Of a stretch of 64,000 nucleotides of DNA, positions 1 through 14,161 are shown in pieces. Origin of the DNA: Struthidea cinerea (lineage: Eukaryota > Chordata > Aves > Passeriformes > Corcoracidae). Both the position numbers and the translations under genes were made by a program. Below the pieces are notes generated by a model, which saw nothing but the letters and a program-made list of their open reading frames with translations, did no database searches and had not been told where the DNA came from. Within the stretch, counting starts at the first letter, position 1. Each line of letters opens with the position of its first letter. Location: contig VZTI01005325.1 in NCBI GenBank assembly GCA_013397865.1, positions 3,998,100 through 4,062,099 of the forward strand, read 5' to 3'.

Positions 1-599
1 ACAGGCTGTTTTAATAAATTGACAACTAATGGAAGGTTGTTCACTGAAGTCTATTTCTGTTGCTTAGACAGATATCTTGGATAAAAAGAAGAGCTTCAAT
101 TTTTATTACTTAATTGTTTTTTTACTCATATGTATGTTTTGAGTTACTCCCACACACCCACCCTGTTACGTCTGATGCTGTGAAACAGGCAGCAGCGTTG
201 CAGAATTCTTGTCTCCCAAAAATGACTCCTACAAGATTCTTCACTGAATAACTTTTTTTTTAAGTATATCAAAGGAAATGAGGTTAGTTTTGACTGCTCC
301 AAAAATCAGAAGTCTCCTGTCATCTTTTTTTGGCATCTTGTAGTTGATAAAAGTAAAACTTAACAGTTTTGACTTATTCACTCTAACCAAAATCATCAGA
401 TTGTAAGTGTTGGGAGTATATTTTGAAGAAACTATCCCAAAATAAGCATTATGAAACTTGTGTTATGTGAAGCAACATGAGTAAATAGTGGGAGGGAACA
501 CTTAGCTAAATGAAATTATTTTTATAAATCTGTAGACTTGGCAGACAGCCTGGAAGACTTTTTTCTAAATTTGCCAGCTTTTGAAATCTGTCTCCTTAC

Positions 600-990
600 T
601 GGAGTGGAGCAAGTGCAGTAGGCAAAGTGAGAACCTGATCCAAAGAGAAGCAAGGAGGATAAAGGGTAGGACTTCCTGGAGACTGGGCTATGTTCCCGTT
701 AGAAAGTGGGTGGGGTTATGAAATACTGATAACAAAGGAAGGGTTAAAGGTAAGAAAATTGTGATTAAGTATGGGATGGAGTTCACTGCAGGTACTGTGG
801 AAAAGGCAGAAATGAAGCATTGGGAAGGAAGAAAGTTCAGGAGAAATTTGTGGCTAGGAGCTCTGAAAGTTAAGAGGATGGGAAGTAGTTCAGTTAAAGA
901 AGCTGGAAAGATGGGAGAGGCTATTTATATTTTTATAAATCAGGCAGGAATCGAGGGAGAAGCTGGGAACTAAAGAGGTCAAGAGCTTAC
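600..990. other. Purine-skewed intronic stretch
   Basis: From about 600 to 990 the + strand is strongly enriched in A and G, with many gga, gaag and aaagg units interrupted by short mixed stretches. A 70-codon open frame inside it (761-973) is a by-product of this skew. No repeat family was recognised. Confidence 0.55.
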
Positions 991-1925
991 AGAACTGGTT
1001 GCCAAGAGAAATTTGTAATCCTTCTGTTACCTGAAACATTGAAATTCAGGGGTTAGTTTTATCTTCTGTGAATATTCCCTATAGGGGATGTTGTTCAGAA
1101 GAAAATACAGCAGCCTGTAAAATACGCATTGTTGGCACAAACCTGTCAGGCATTTCAGCTGGAAGAGGGAAGTAATGCAATTTTCCTGCTGAAAGTGTGG
1201 CAGTGTGCACAATAGTGTTAAGTATTTTCATTAGTCACATTTCAGCAGAGTTTTTCCTCCAGATGAGAATAAAAAACTGTCATTTTTGTCTTTATTCTTT
1301 TAGGACGTATGTGACATGGTGAAAGCAATTTGATCTTGTTATCAAAGCTGTATCTTTTTCTTTTGAAACACTTTGCCTCCCCTCAGCTTGTAGAAAAAAG
1401 AAAAAGGAATATTTTTGCATCTTTATGAGTAAAAATTTATGCCTGTAACTTCTGCTCATGTTGGCTCTGGTTAAAGTTAAATCACAAAGTTTTTCTGAGG
1501 TGCCTAATTAATATGCCATGTTCACACCTACAGTATTAAACTAATCATCACAGATAGAGTCAGGACATTTTTTTTCCCTGTGTCTGAGAGAAGGTGACTT
1601 TTGGGAAACTTTTGCTTTCCTCATAGCTCAGGATATCCTTTGTATTCCCCATTCCTATGCTAGAGAAAGTGTGTGCAATCATTAAAGATTATGCAGAAAG
1701 AAAAATTAATAAAGGAAAATAAGATATAGTCATGATGGGGCTTCAGATGTTGCTTGCTCCCAGGCACGTGTTAAGGATGTGTGTTGGATGTTATAAAATG
1801 CCTAACTAAATATAAGTTAGTTCTCAGTCAACTGTCAAGTTATGCATAGGTTAACTTGTTTTTACACTGAATCACTTCTAAAGTTTACTGTTAAAAGAAG
1901 AGGTTAAAAAAAAGTGGATTATCTT

Positions 1926-1942
1926 CTGTGATCTGATCACAG
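1926..1942. repeat. 17-base near-palindrome
   Basis: CTGTGATC and GATCACAG are exact reverse complements around a single T. It is short enough to be chance, or could be a dyad-symmetric binding site. Confidence 0.7.
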
Positions 1943-3787
1943 TGGGAAAATTTCTACATCTTTTAAACAAACACAAATCATCATCAAAGACTGAGAACTA
2001 TCTCTACATACAAGATGTCAAGCTGTTCATACTGCTTGCCAGATTTCTAAGAGCAGAAGGAATGCAGAAATGAAGTTAATTCCTCAAAATAGTAGTTTAG
2101 TAAGAAGATATGACCATCTCTAACAACAGAATATTGACAATAAATAATAACAGGAAAGCAAAATGTCCTCCTTACTTTACTGTGCCCAGACACAAAATCA
2201 AGAGTGAAATATTCCATTGAGAAGCAACCAACAAAGCTTATTTGTGCAAATGAAATTGTCAGAACAGGCAGATTTAGAATGGGGATTTGTGGATGTCAAA
2301 TTCTTCACTACCAGTATTAGGCACTGATGAGATGTTGAATCTCTGCGTGTTGGTGTCTTTGTTAGATTTTTATTTCAAAGAGATACAGATACATGAATAA
2401 AAATCTTGAACCTAAGTGAAAGGAATAGTCAACCCCTCAGCCATGGTTCATGAATCACAGTAGTTCGTTTTAATAACTTCAGCTGGGAAAGTGGATGCCA
2501 AACTATTCTATCTGGATGCTTCAAGTGGACTCAGCTGTCTACTGGAAGGACCTACAGGTGGAAGAGAATAGAACTGAATCAGGGATGCTATTCTGACTAA
2601 CACAAGAAAGAAAGGCACTATGAATGCATGGCTTTGCTCTCGGATAGCATTCACCCTTCTATACGGTCTGCATAACAAAAGCAATTGTGGCATTATTAAA
2701 TGGTATGAAGTGATACACTGATTTCTTGAGGCATATTTATTGCTGCTCAGCAGGAGGCCTGTAAGGTCTATTAACCAGAGGAGTTCAAAGATATCTCTTG
2801 TTGTTCAATATTTATTTTTTAAAAAATTCCATGCAGCAGGGTGTCTGTTTAAAAGGTTTTAGAATGCTTTGTTGTCCCTCTAATGTGCATTTCAGTTTGT
2901 TTAATGGAGCTCTCCATTTTGGAGCTAGCACATGAAACTACCAAAACTAAATTGTTTGTGAGCCTGGTTGTTGTTGTAAAGAATGAAAAGTCAATGTTCC
3001 TAATGGTAAATAAAAACTTTTTCATGATCAGATACTTTAATCATTGTTGCATGTTTTAATAGGTGGTCAACAAACTTATCACTGGTTTTTCTGCCTCTGT
3101 GTTGCGATGGCAAACAGTATCTATTTACCAAAAATAGAGCAAACTGTACAGAATCTGTCAAGCGCTTTGTTTAAGCTTAGAATTGTTTGGCAAATAAAAG
3201 AAAGTTCAATTTTTGTTCATTCTGCATATTTCAAAGGTAGAGAGAGAACGTTTTTGCATAGATGTATTACAAGCTATTTTCATATTCAAGGTGAACAGAA
3301 AGGTTTAGCAGATCCTAACACGAATTAGGATTTCATTTAAGACCCGAGTTCCATTTTGATAAGCTGTTGCTACATACACGGTTTGCACATTAGCATTGCA
3401 AAAGCCAATTAGCCTATTACTGCTAATAGGTATTTATAGGGAATAGCTATACTTCAAATTTCAAACAATATGTGTACATCTATGAATATTGCCTGAGATA
3501 CCTTCTATTTTAGCTTTTTTTTTTTCATTAGGCAAACTGTTGGAAATTATTTTTATAACACTATTTCTCGGCTATTTTGTTGTTTCCTGTACTTGTGTTT
3601 TAGTAAAGTGCTAGTGGTAAGGTGGCAGTGCTGTGTCCAAGATCTGTGTCCTCTGTGTGGTGAAGTAAAAGAGGTGTTGGGATCGCAGAGTAGAGGAGAA
3701 CAGAGAGCATTTACTTGTGTGCATGTGGAAGAGGTGATATCAAACAACTGCTTGGCCTTATGTACCCATGGGTTTCAACAGGAAAAC

Positions 3788-4270
3788 AAAGCTTGATAGA
3801 TTTATAGAACTGGAAAGGACCACTGGATTCTCTGGCTAGACCTTTTGTGTATGACTTGTCATAAAAGTTTACCAGTTACCTCTGGGTCAAGGACAATGAG
3901 TTCTGTTGGAGTAACGATATGAAGAGATGGAACAAATGTGCCTTCACTTGCTAGGTTATTCTGAAGGTGTGAGATTTTAAAAAACCCAACAAAACAAACC
4001 AAACAACAGCCGATGAACCAAACCACCAAAATGAAAAGACTGTGAAAAAACAGGCCTGATTCCTAAATTAGCGGTAGCTTTGTTTTTACTTCCAGCCATT
4101 ATGTCTCAATTTGTCTTCTGTACCTAGACTTAAGTCCACTTTTTAGTATGTGGCATTTTTCTGTCCATTAAAGCTACTTGTAAATGATAAAGCTACCTCC
4201 TTGATATTTTCTTCTTTTGATTTGAACAGATTGAGGTCTTTACATATCTTACTTTGCAAAATATTTTGGG
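3788..4270 (-). mobile_element. Ancient, degraded CR1 LINE 3' fragment, reverse orientation
   Basis: Read on the + strand, the order of recognisable pieces follows the reverse complement of an old sauropsid CR1 3' region. First comes atagaactggaaaggaccac with a 'tctagacc'-like stretch, then a 'gttctgttggag' block. Next is agatgga...cacttgctaggttattctgaaggt, resembling the CR1 'gatggagaatccacc...ggtaggttgttccaatggt' segment. After that come cttccagccatta, a 'tagtatgtggcattttctgtcca' piece, 'ctacttgtaaatgat', and finally gatttgaacagattgaggtc. An A/C-rich low-complexity stretch at about 3975-4045 interrupts it. The element is heavily diverged with no open reading frame. Boundaries are approximate and the subfamily is not determined. 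Confidence 0.65.
3975..4045. repeat. A/C-rich low-complexity insertion within the old CR1
   Basis: Units such as aaacccaac, aaaacaaacc and aaaccaccaaaatg dominate. The stretch separates two recognisable blocks of the reverse-oriented CR1 and may be a later expansion or insertion. Confidence 0.6.
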
Positions 4271-5568
4271 TCTTTTTATTGGTTTTGTGACTTTTACTTG
4301 GCTGCATGAATTTTTATTAGGGAGGGTAGGTTAAGCAAAAAGAAAAAAAAAAAGAACCTGTTTGATTCTAACAACATAAGTGAAATATTTGTGAAAATAA
4401 CCAGTACAGAAAGACAAAAGTCACTCTCTCTTTCCTGTCCTACTCTATATGTATAGTCAATAGCTACAGTAGCAATGAATATCTTAATTTTGCACCTCCC
4501 AAGAAGATAAATTTTTTGCTGCAAGGTACATTGACTTCACCTGGATGTTACTCATGCAAATGGTGTGAATATCTAGTCCCTCATAAAGCATTTTACTCAG
4601 TGAAGAGAGTAGCGCTTTGTAAATTTGTGCAGAATTGATAATTTTCCACTGCTGTTTCCTGTGAAGCTGACACAGCTATTTATGCGTTAAAGAAAATAAA
4701 GTGTAGGCAGCAACACACATTTTGTGTTATCAGTTGTATTCATTGAAGCAGGAGTCCCGTTGTAGCTCAGTGGGATGACATATGAAATTATTCCAGTGTG
4801 ATATGGGAAATAATTGACTTTGGATTTTCTTTGTTGTTCTTGTTCTTAATGGTTTTTATTTGTCTGAGGGCTACATGTATATTTTATGGAAGGGCTGCTG
4901 ATCATAACCGCTTGTCTGTCAGCCTTTAGGTGAGTATTCTTCATCTGTCATCTACTTGCACTGAATTCCATAGATGCTGTGAAGGGATATTTGTTTTAGT
5001 CAAAAAATGTGCTGTAGCATGGTGCAGAAAGATGTGAGCAGTACAAGTAATGTATTTCATTAGTTTAGTTGAAACAGAGGAAAAAATGAACAAGTTTTTG
5101 TCACAGAAATCCTTGTCAGGGCCAGTTCCTTAGGTAATAAGTAATTATCATGGAAGAAGTGTTTGTGTCTAGGGAATATGTCTGTTTCTTCTAGCTTTAA
5201 AACTGGTCTGGTAAAAGATACTGTTTTTTCTGGTAAACCTTGTTTTTCCTAGATTTTTAGTCAATCATGCTTGCAACAATTCTGCTAATGTAGTTTTTCA
5301 TCAGCCCATCTCCTTGCTTTTATGTGCTTTCAACCAACACATGCAGAATGTAAGCTATCTATCTTTCACACATTGAAAAGTCTGGAAAAACAGTAATATA
5401 TCAGAAAAATTAAGAATATATATGTGGTTTATCAACTTTTTTCATATAGCTGCTTTTTACAAAGGTGATGCTATTACTTATCTCTCACTGCAGCTATTCA
5501 CTGCAAACTCCTATTTCTTTGTAGTTATTTTCTGGATTTGAAAAAATAAAAGATGGTGCCTTTCTTAA

Positions 5569-5613
5569 TTTGGCAGCTTTCGTCATTTACATTTGTAGGT
5601 GAAAGCTGCCAAG
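5569..5613. repeat. Perfect 12-bp inverted repeat, extendable in RNA
   Basis: TTGGCAGCTTTC (5570-5581) is the exact reverse complement of GAAAGCTGCCAA (5601-5612). In RNA the pairing can extend one U-G pair outward and three pairs inward (two wobbles and one C-G), giving about 16 pairs with a 13-base loop. Confidence 0.88.
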
Positions 5614-8600
5614 CCCTATTAAGGGGTTGAGCTCACCGGGGGGATACTTGTGTCATTTCCATCCACTTGTCATGTTATTTTCTCTACACTTGTTGTCTCG
5701 AACTGTCAACCTGTAAAGTGCTCTTATAACATTTGCACATGAGGTGCTGCAGGAGGTGACATAAGCTAATAGAAGGAGTTCATGGTAACAGAAAATCTCA
5801 TTTGTACATAGTGGAAGTGATGAGCTCAGGGACTTGCACTTTGATTGCATTGTAATTAACAATGCTTTGTGTATCTTAGTGTGATAGCTGCAGAGACTGC
5901 TGCTGTCTCCCTGGTCCTCTCTGACAGGGTTGTTTCTCCTGAGAGATGTGGACAGGAGAGAACAATCGAGAGGTACGTGATATAGCTGGACTGATTGCAA
6001 GTTACTCTGCTAATCACAGGCACATCACTCATGATTAAGAATTGAAAGCCAGTGTTTAGCCTATGTCACAGTTGTGGATGTGATGGCTGCAGAACTGCGT
6101 TTTGAAAGCACTGCTTGTATTTATCAGCTGTAGAAAAATTATGTTGATATCCACAGGAATAAATGCTAAGAAAAGAAAGCAAAGAAAGAAGGTTACATCA
6201 TACAGCCATATAGAAGGATGGCAAGAGAAACTCCTGATGCTGAAGCTCGTGATGGTGAAGCTTTCTGCACCTGATGTTATGGAAAACCTATTCTGATTAC
6301 CTCTTTAGAGAGCAAAGACATTATCAACTGAATTTCTTGCTGTGCTGGGTTGCCATTTCTTCCCTTTCCTTAGAAAAGAAGGCTTGTGAAGGGGATGAGT
6401 AGAGCTGTCCCTGTTTGGTAGCTGCAGTAATCTGGAACTTGCTTTGGTTTGTCCTGGTGGCAGATTGGCTTAGTTCTCTCTTTGCGAGTCCAGAAAAGTC
6501 CCCTCTTTTAGGATGATAAAAGCCTGTGTGAATGCTCAAGCCCATTTAAGAGAGAGCCTACTTGCTGTCTCTTCAAGTCTGTGTTGGCCCCACGTATTTT
6601 CCTTCTGACTTGTAAATCCCTAGCGGTTCTTCCATGCTAAAGGACTGCTCGTGCTTTTAACTTTTTGCAGGGCTTCAGACATTCAGTATTTCCCTGTCTG
6701 CTTTTCACTTGTCTTTTCTAAAGGCTTGGTGAATCTGGCCTTAACTGAGTGTTTCAGGGAATGGGCGTGAACAGCTTTGTTCCTTCTGGGCTGTCTTGCA
6801 GTTAGCAAACAAAGTTGATTATATTTTGCGTAACTGCCCAACATTTCTCATTTATATACTGAAGATTACGTCTCTCTTTTCTTACAGAGCAAGTCTTTGA
6901 GCCTAGAGCTCAAGGAAGAGAAACTTTAGCTAGCTCTTGAGAATGTTTTGTATTAACTCTAGTGTCATGAATAGATTACTTATCTATTGTCCTATTTCTA
7001 CTACATATCTCATCTCCCAACACTGCACATTTGTAATATTGTATAGGAAGTACCTGTAGGACCTCTTTGTAAAACTTAACTTTAACGGATTATTAACATC
7101 CCAGGTGTATTTTGCAGTCAGTGGAGAAAAAGGCTCCTCCAGGAGATAACTAACAGTGGCTAATTTCAACCTCCTTTCTAAACCATGTGTAGGTTTTCTC
7201 ACTGTTCTCCCTTGCTGACTGTTGAGAGGGCCTCCAGAAATTAACCTCATTGGGCTGGTTCACTACTAAAGTGCTCGACTCAGCTTTGCTGATTTTTTCT
7301 CTGTGCTGACAAATCCTGTGCGGTGTGGATCCAGCCCAATGGTTACCCATTTCAGCTGATAGATTTGTCCCATTGCCTCTCTGTCATGTTGGGTTAGCTA
7401 GATTCTTAAATATCTGCAGGGAGTTTTGGTTATGTTTTCAACTTTATTTGATCTGAGCTAGTTGATGCTGTTTGAGGTTCCACTTGAGATTCTGTACACT
7501 GTAGTTCCCATTTCATTAAGTGGGAATTGGTTTAATGTAGCTAAATAAATACTCTGTTAGATTTTACAGTGGTCTTTTTCTTACACATACTGACCGATAC
7601 TGCTTTTTATAATAGATGGGAGCCAGCATTTTTTTATGCTGCCCTGCTTTGGATTTGTGTTTTCTTTGGAAACGTGTTCAGAGCATTTTTTTGTTGTTTG
7701 TTTGTTTGTGTTTTTTTTAATTTGTCAGGAGATTTTGCATCCTACAGTCATCTCAGCCTTGTTGTTACATGTTTTAAAAAAAAAATCCGGAAATCCTGGC
7801 TACAAGGATATCAGAGGGCATCACAAACAGTTGCAGCAAGTCAGTGAAAAAAATTAATTTGAGGTTTTCTTTTGATTTGCTGCCCTTGGAGGCCTTTTGG
7901 TAAAGGGCTGGACTCGGGGAGAGGAGATGGAAGACAAATTTACCAATGAGTAGATGTCATCCAGAAATTCTTGTGTCCAGCAGTAGGGTGTTATTCATCA
8001 TTAACAGAAATGGTAGAAACATGGTTTGGGTCAACCTTTAGCAAAATACTATAAACTGTGAAATTGCAGCAGTTTTTTTCAGGACAGCTTTCCTCCCTTA
8101 ACTCTGTGATCCTTGAAGTCAGGAAGCCACATTCATACCTGAAAATGCATTGAATTTAACAATCTAAAGTGTGTGGTTATTCCACATTTACATACTGTTC
8201 ATCCTGGCCTTGCTCACGTCAGTCAATCTCAATCAAGGATAAATATTTCATTGCAGGCTTGCAAGATGAAACTAGGACTGGCTTCTACAACTGTTGCTTT
8301 GGAGTTGATAGATTTGATTAGCATTTTTTAATAACACTTCAGACTGCATGTCAAGGAGATTTAGTTCTTGGTGTTATCTGAAATAAGATTCTTATTACCT
8401 TGGGAAAAAATATATTCTCCCTCTTTAATTTCCTAGAGCATCGGTGTATACAGAGCACATGACATTTTGTCTTATGATTGTATTTTTTATTAGACTAGAA
8501 GAAATGTATTGGGGAACTTATAATAAAAATCAATCGAAATTTTGCATGAGGAAAGATATGGTGTAAATGGTTGGGTAGAGCCAAGATCATACCATTATTC

Positions 8601-11600
8601 TTCACGACATTAAAGTATAAACTGCATTGTCAAAAACTGGAAAATACCTGCAGTTTAGATTGCTTACTTTAAGCTCCATTTAATCCTCTTTCTCAGTATG
8701 GCATTTTCATTTAAAGTCTGGAAAAAAAATAGTACAAATTTAGTCAAAGGCTTGTTTGTAATGAGGTTATATTTTTATGAATTCTTACATGAATTGAAGT
8801 GATACTGTACCCTCTTATTTTATTATTCTAGAATTGAAGACCTGAGAAATGAGTGAAAAAGCACTCTAGATTTTGTGGTGAGCAAATAAACCTTTAATAT
8901 CCTCAACATAGAAATGTCAATCACCAAGCAAGTAGACTACTTTTTGCCTGAGAAAATAAAAAAAAATACTTTCAAAACAGTACTGCAAATCCCTTTTTTC
9001 TTAACCCACTCTCTAGGAAAACATGGTCAGAAAAAGCAAAAAGTAACATTGCTCTCAAAAATGCCTGTGGTAGTAGAATTTTCTCATTTTTGCAAATAGA
9101 CTGACAAGCACTTGTTACAGTACATGCTCCTACTGCTGAGAAAAAAAAAGAAATTGAGATGAAATATGCTTGCTGTGTCAGTGGCCCCTCATAGAGGGTT
9201 GAAAAAGCGTGCAACGGGAATAGGAAGGGGATTACTGGGGTTGTAAATAGATATTAAAATATCCTTTTAAGGTAGAGCAAATTTTTATCTCGGTTTAGCC
9301 AATAAGTTGAAGATAGAGGTGGAGGTAGAAACAAAATACGAAAACAACAGATAAAGAGATGACAGGTTAAGATTTCAAGAGCAGATATTACTCTTTCATT
9401 CCCTGCTTCCCTCTGTTGATTGATGTATTACGGTAGTTTGGTTTTCTGCCCTCTTTGGGATGTATTTGTAAGTGCATGCATATTATATAGCACTTTATCA
9501 TCTCCTTCAGTGCTCCTGCTTACTGATTCCAGGGTGAAATCTGTTTTAGGCTTGATACACTACATTTCACCCATTACATTCCTAAGAAAGACAAATGGTT
9601 GTAGGCCTTTGCAAGTTGACAACTCATAAATAGGACCTTTAGGAATTAAAGGTTTCTCCCTTCTGTCCTTCCTTGCGATGATATAAGCACTGTGTAAGAA
9701 GAGTAGAGTAAGGATCAACAGTGCATTGCAATGACAAATAATGAAAAATAAATGTACATTGATGGTCGTTGTGCATAGCTGGCTCCCCCAGTAATATTTA
9801 GATCATGCAGTCGCAGTTCCCTGTTGCATGCAGACATTTGGCTCCTTAACACAAATACGTAGTTTATAAATAGGAAGCTTAATGCTGTGATAGAAAGTTA
9901 CAGCCTGGTCATTAAAGGCTCTAACTTGTCCTGTTTCTGTTTGGAAAATCCTGCAATCATGGTGCCCTTGAATTCTTCTTATTCACAGTTTTCTTGCTTG
10001 GAGCATTCCCTCATGGTTATTAATGGAATGTCATCGGTCATGTTTATTTTCCATTTCAATTTTTTTGTGTCCAGGACTGATGGAGAGCTCCATGTGTCTG
10101 ATCTGTTTAACGTGAATACTCTTAATAATCCCAACATTACATTTATGTCTGTACAAAGCTTGGGGTGCTGTACAAACTTTAAAATATTTGTGATAATTTC
10201 ATCCAGATCTTTGGGTAGTCCGGGTTTGTTTACCATAATAGTGACTATGTCCTGTTAGCTATACTCTGTACACATAAGGTGGAGTATAGCATGAGTGTCT
10301 CTTGTTTTTCTGAGCTGCCACAGTGAACGGATATAAAAGGGATAGTAAAACCTGGACAGATTTTTTTGAGTCTGTGTTTCTTGGAGAAGGACTTTGGTTT
10401 GCAGTGCCTGGAACTGTAGGCTGTAAGAAGATGAGGAGCTGGTAACTGTGAGGCTCTCTCACAGGCTCGCTGCATAGCCTGAGCTAAGTTGCCTTATTTT
10501 CTCCCCATCTGGAAAAAAAATAATATGATCATCTTTCTGGCTGTGAAAATGCTGATGTAATGAGGGGTTGTCTCCCCTAGAAACATAAGGTGACAAAAGA
10601 TATTTTACTGAAGGGTTTTGCTATCTCCTAATCTGTGCTTTTTAGTTTAGTGGTTGAATGTATGGCAGAGCTAAAGGCCTGTATGAGCCCTGGAATTTGC
10701 TGTAATGAATTGTGTCAGAAGCAGCTGAGCGTATGTGCGTGGCAAAGGAAAGATAACCAAAGATTTATGCTTGTAATTCTGAGGTAGCTACTTAATGTTG
10801 TATTCTCCACTTTATTATTGCTATAGTTCTGCTGGTGGTTTTTAGGCTGGAAGTATACTTCAAAATGTTGGCTTAACTAACAAGTTACTATTATTTTGTT
10901 CAGAATTAATTTTCCATTCATTAAAAATGTCATAGCTAATTTATAGGTATCAATCTGTTTATGAGACTATTGCCATTTCAGCCTTGTGACATTTGTCAAG
11001 AGGAAAGTAATTTTTTTTCCTGTTAGCGTTACAAGCAGTAAACAAAAATCACCCTTTTATGTCAGTAAAACATTTATTTCAAGAATTACTATTCTGATGG
11101 GAGAAGGAGATACTTGGATGACTTGCTTAAGGAAAATTTTTGATTTCTTTAATCTGGAAGGAAAGTTATCTTTGTGTCCTTCCTGTTGCATTTAAAAATC
11201 AACCAGCTGTCCACCCAGCCAACCCTGTTCTCCTGGTTTTTACTGTAGTGGAAACCTCCATTAACTTCCCTGGCTTTATTGCGTTTATATTACTAGAGGA
11301 AAAAAATGAGGTTTGTGGTGCATTGACTGGCCAAGCGCATCCAATTTTAGGTTGAAAATGAAAACTCTGACTCCAGTTAGCCTGCAGGCATGGCTGAGCT
11401 GTTACGATGAACCTAAGCTATTTATCTGGAGCAGAAAATTACGTGTATGTAGAATAAATTTGATAAGAGAGACCTGTAAGGGAAATACAGCAATGTATTG
11501 TGAGGATGAACTAATAAGCTATTTGTTTGGCAATTAGAGGCTTTCATGCTTGTGACAGGGGTACCTTTTGTGAGGGCACCAGTGTTTTGGGTTTTAGAAC

Positions 11601-14161
11601 TGTCTCCTATTAGATTCTGCATTTCTTGTTCTCTGTATTAAAAAAAAGTTAAAATTTGCCATTAATTCTGCAGGTGCTGTATAGAAGCACACGGTGGTCA
11701 CCTTAGACCGCACAACAATTTGAGTGCAAAAAAACCTCAGCATGAGAATGAATATTCTGTTTTGAAAATAAAAACTCGACCTTGCCGGAATGCTACCTCC
11801 AGAGAAACAATTTGAAGGAGGCATCTGAAGCCTATTGCTTTTAAACTTAAGATATGTTTTGACTGCAGTTCGCTGGGACACCAGGAACTGTGATGTTCAG
11901 TGGAATCGTTGGGAATATTCAGTCAAAGTTGGCTGAAGTGTGAGTTTTGCTTTTCTGGAAACCTCGGACTGTTGCTTTGTCTACATGTCAAGTAGGAGTA
12001 GGAAAGCAGCTCTCCATGGCAGAGGGCTAAAATTACATTGCTTTATTAATATAACTAAAAAACAAATAGCCCCCCACTCTCACTTTTGAACTTCTCAGTA
12101 GCCTGTGTGAAAAACGCTGAGTTCAGGCTGAATTGATTCTGTAGGCTCCAAGTAGAAAGTGATTTTCTCGGGGCTATTGGATGAAACTCTTTCCCCTTTT
12201 GAATTGTGGTGAGTAGCGATATTGTTGCAAGCAGTACTTCAGTGGCGGGTACAGGTGGTGGGTTTTGCTTTTTCCATTTGAAAGACTGTATTTCATTTGT
12301 ATATCTTTGGGTGATTTTACCTATGGACATGAAATAATGGCATCTAAGTCTTCCTATAGGGACAGATGTGCAGATTTAAATTTCTCACTGCCGTGTACAG
12401 ATCCACATGAGTTGGTTTCCTTGACTTTTATGTATTTATTTATAAAAGGACAGTGAATAAAATGTTAAAGCAGAGAAAAAAAATCTCTCGAAATTTTCCA
12501 TGGAAGAATGGGGAATAATCTGGTGTTATTTCTGTGCAGTCACTGAGATGTGCAATTTAATATGGTTTTACTTGCCGTTGTGTGTTCATATGCTGTTTTT
12601 ATCAATCTGGTTGCCCACACTAATACATTTTAGGGGTGTGTGCGTCTGTGCAAGAGCTGCAATAGGCAGTGATTTAAAGGTTTACTTAATGCTTTAATAC
12701 AACCCTTGATCAAGTTAACAAAATTCTGTATCACCAGGGGAGCAATCTTCCCTGGCTGGGCTCTGCTCTAATCGTACAGATCAGCACAGACTGCAGAACT
12801 GCAGATGAGAAACCCGAGTTTGGATTTGCAGTACTGAGAGTACATTATACAGTGAGGCAGCTGGTCTCTCACTCACCAGTACGATAATAAAACACACTTT
12901 TATAGATTAAGAGATACTGATGCTGAGCTCCATATAGCCTGTCGCAGGTAAATAAAGTGCTACAAAAATATTGCTGCTTCGGGCTCAAAGCATGAAATAG
13001 TGTTTTTTTAGAACACAATTTTTCAGTTATATTAAACTTGGCCCAGCAGAAAAAAATGCATTGCTGGTGGGCAGTCTGAGCCATTGGAGGTTGTGTGTCC
13101 TATGTTTATATTCAGGAGAAGAAAAGCCAGGCCCAGCTCTGTGCTCATCGCATCAGGGGATGATAGCAGTGGTAGTAAGCTCCTCTGCTGGTACATCCTC
13201 CCACAACCCAACTACAGTCTCCTTTTGTATTAAAATATATGTATTGAGGTTTTAGATGTGAATTTATGTTTATTAGTGGCAGCATTCTTCCAGGACTAAC
13301 AAAAAGTTGGTTTGGTGTGTTACGGTAACTTGGGAAGAACTGTTTCTGACTATGAAAGGCATGGGCAAGTTATTAGTGACAGTGAAATGGGTTTAAAATG
13401 GAAACAGTTAAAATTTGGCTTTCTTTAGTGTCCCACATGTTACAATTGTGATACAGATTCATAGTTGGCAGCCCAGAAATACCCAGTAGAAGTCAAGTAA
13501 TTGTCCACCTTTCCATGGCTTTTTCCTTATGCATCTGGAACTCATCTTTATCATCCCTCTTATCTTAATACCTCCATTTTAACTTGTGTGCTCTAGCATG
13601 ACTGGTTGTTGGTGAGTTTGTTTCTTGATGAGGTTCCTGTTGATGTTAATTTCATTTGCATTAAAGAGGGACAAGGAGGAATATTAGGAAATGGTTTCTG
13701 AGGGTAAGGGCGGTAAAAACCAGATAGTCTGACTAAGGGTATCGTGGAATCTACGTCACTGGGAATCTCTTTAAGAACATTTTGGGTAATCAGTGGATAG
13801 AAAGCGCTATTATATCACCACTAACTGAAAGTATTTTTTCTGTTTGGTCTGTTAAGTTACTGTACCCATATCTTGTGTCTGAGACAGGTTTTGGAGTGTA
13901 TATCTGTGTGTTACATTAATAGTTCTGTGTTGGCTAATGTGTGCATATATGTGTGGATAATTACATGAATTTGTGATGAGTTCAAATATAGACACTGAAA
14001 AGCTTTGGTAGAGAAATTTTTCAGCTTTCTGCAGCATTCTGTGAGAACTCTGTGGTTCTTATGAAAGCTATGATAAACACTGCTATGGGTTTTTTGTAAA
14101 CTGGGTTTTTATCTGTGCACCTGGGATCTGTTTTTCAGAGCTGTTATGGTACACAGTGAAA

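Larger units (their letters stand above)
1..10000 (+). other. Intron upstream of the exon, first part
   Basis: AT-rich unique sequence. Apart from the purine-skewed stretch at 600-990, the old CR1 at 3.79-4.27 kb, the near-palindrome at 1926 and the hairpin at 5569, I see no repeats or gene parts. Open frames are at most about 115 codons, lack splice or family support, and look like chance. Strand is that of the host gene as set by the exon at 33.3 kb. Confidence 0.65.

Noticed and set aside
5653..6000. 115-codon minus-strand open frame
   Set aside because: Ser/Leu/Cys-rich without a domain. The length is unremarkable given the number of frames examined.
9887..10258. 123-codon forward open frame
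   Set aside because: No recognisable domain, the opposite strand is also open, and base use does not differ from the surrounding intron.
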